A stretch of 5,258 nt of DNA from Spirochaeta sp. (GTDB lineage: Bacteria; Spirochaetota; Spirochaetia; Spirochaetales_E; Spirochaetaceae_B): assembly GCA_030590585.1 (NCBI GenBank), contig JAUUYD010000212.1:1-5258 (forward strand), read 5' to 3'. How positions within the stretch are numbered: position 1 is the first letter of the stretch; each line of letters begins with the position of its first letter. The position numbers and the translations under genes are program-made. Below, in pieces: positions 4,518 to 5,258 of the stretch. Below the pieces are notes generated by a model that was given only the letters and a program-made list of their open reading frames with translations, was not told where the DNA came from and did not search any database.

Positions 4518-5258
4518 TCAGCTATCCTCTGCCGAATCTTCGTATTCGCTGTAATGATCCGTAATAGCACTCCGCTCCTCAAGAGTCAGGGGGGTTGTAA
4601 ACCATTTATGCTCCGGTCTGGATAGAATCTCATCACTCACCCCGGGAAGCAGATGTTCGGCTTCGGGAATCATCTCCATATAAAACCGCTCGGCAATATC
4701 GTAGAAACCATGCCACTGCACATAATCGGGTCCCATCATGGCGATGCCGTTCCGGGCTCTTCTGCCTTCATGATGCCATAGATAAAACCAGATCCAGTCC
4801 ATATGCTCATTGAATGGAATGTCGTCCAGAAGACCGGCTTCGGTGAGTTCATCGACGATGTCCCTGGTGGGTATTGCGAATTTATCATTGTAAAGGGCGA
4901 TACCCGCATCGTACTGCTGATAGAAATTCTCAACATACTCAGGGCTGTGGCAGGTCATACAGACCTCCTGCATAGCCTTTCTTTTAGCATCAGAATCTTC
5001 GGTTTTAAAAGAAACAGGTGCCCTGATATTCCATGAAAGTCTCTTACCGATATCGTGAGTTTTACCCTGATTGACCGTTGCCGATACGTGGCAGGTAGCA
5101 CAGGTGGGGGCCGCAGTGTAATCCCGGCCGAGAACCCATGAAGAGGAGTCCATATTCATTTCGTCAATATGACTTCGATAGGCGATATTGTGTTTTGATT
5201 CTTCATAGATTTCCATTTGAGGGTGATCCGGGCCCAGGTGACAGCGGCCGCAAGTTTC
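4518..5258 (-). CDS. HAO-family octahaem cytochrome c, C-terminal part, 5' end cut by window edge
   Basis: The last 246 codons of a periplasmic multihaem cytochrome. Reading in from the right edge, the frame opens with CGRCHLGPDHPQ, so the gene is larger than the stretch after the ATG at 5216, which is internal. Three CxxCH haem sites are visible: CGRCH (5238-5252), CATCH (5088-5102) and CMTCH (4947-4961). Surrounding blocks are typical of hydroxylamine oxidoreductase (HAO) relatives: GPDHPQMEIYEESKH, APTCATCH, THDIGKRLSW, WHHEGRRARNG and MMGPDYVQWHGFYDIAERFY. In such octahaem proteins these would be haems 6 to 8 plus the C-terminal helical region. Family members oxidise hydroxylamine or hydrazine, or run in reverse as nitrite/hydroxylamine reductases; the missing N-terminal half holds the active-site haem, so the direction is undecided. 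It ends in an acidic soluble tail (YSEYEDSAEDS) without a membrane anchor. The haem-assembly genes resB and ccsA follow directly. Confidence 0.88.
   Translation of the reverse strand, partial: ETCGRCHLGPDHPQMEIYEESKHNIAYRSHIDEMNMDSSSWVLGRDYTAAPTCATCHVSATVNQGKTHDIGKRLSWNIRAPVSFKTEDSDAKRKAMQEVCMTCHSPEYVENFYQQYDAGIALYNDKFAIPTRDIVDELTEAGLLDDIPFNEHMDWIWFYLWHHEGRRARNGIAMMGPDYVQWHGFYDIAERFYMEMIPEAEHLLPGVSDEILSRPEHKWFTTPLTLEERSAITDHYSEYEDSAEDS

Noticed and set aside
4518..5216. Cytochrome gene starting at the ATG at 5216
   Set aside because: The frame stays open to the right edge and encodes a CxxCH motif and conserved residues upstream of that methionine, so the true start lies outside the window.

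Overview
The window looks like chromosomal DNA of an anaerobic or facultatively anaerobic, Gram-negative-type bacterium with moderate GC. This is inferred from a c-type multihaem cytochrome of the hydroxylamine oxidoreductase (HAO) family encoded next to a system II (Ccs) haem-attachment pair. Nothing in the sequence fixes the phylum. There are no RNA genes, CRISPR arrays, insertion sequences or phage genes.

Left part (1-1251, minus strand): two genes that look like carbohydrate enzymes. Upstream is a 183-residue RpiB/LacA/LacB-type sugar-phosphate isomerase (700-1251). Downstream is a DUF4380-like, galactose-mutarotase-fold protein (1-535), which starts at GTG and runs off the left edge. The isomerase gene is visibly more AT-rich than most of its surroundings and lacks two histidines typical of ribose-5-phosphate isomerase B, so its substrate is probably not ribose 5-phosphate.

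Middle (1252-2738): a 278-base divergent intergenic region carries a candidate promoter for the isomerase and a cluster of overlapping inverted repeats that could be an operator. It is followed on the plus strand by a 402-residue major facilitator transporter resembling the fosmidomycin-resistance (Fsr) branch. That gene ends only 7 bases from the end of the convergent operon.

Right part (2746-5258, minus strand): a tight three-gene operon reading leftward. It has the C-terminal part of a HAO-family cytochrome (three CxxCH motifs visible, 5' end outside the window), then resB/ccs1 after a 6-base gap, then ccsA/resC overlapping resB by one base (TAATG). The natural reading is that ResB and CcsA form the membrane complex that exports haem and attaches it to the many CxxCH sites of the cytochrome made from the same transcript. 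The family suggests a role in reducing or oxidising small nitrogen compounds (nitrite, hydroxylamine) in the periplasm. The direction of catalysis cannot be decided from this fragment.
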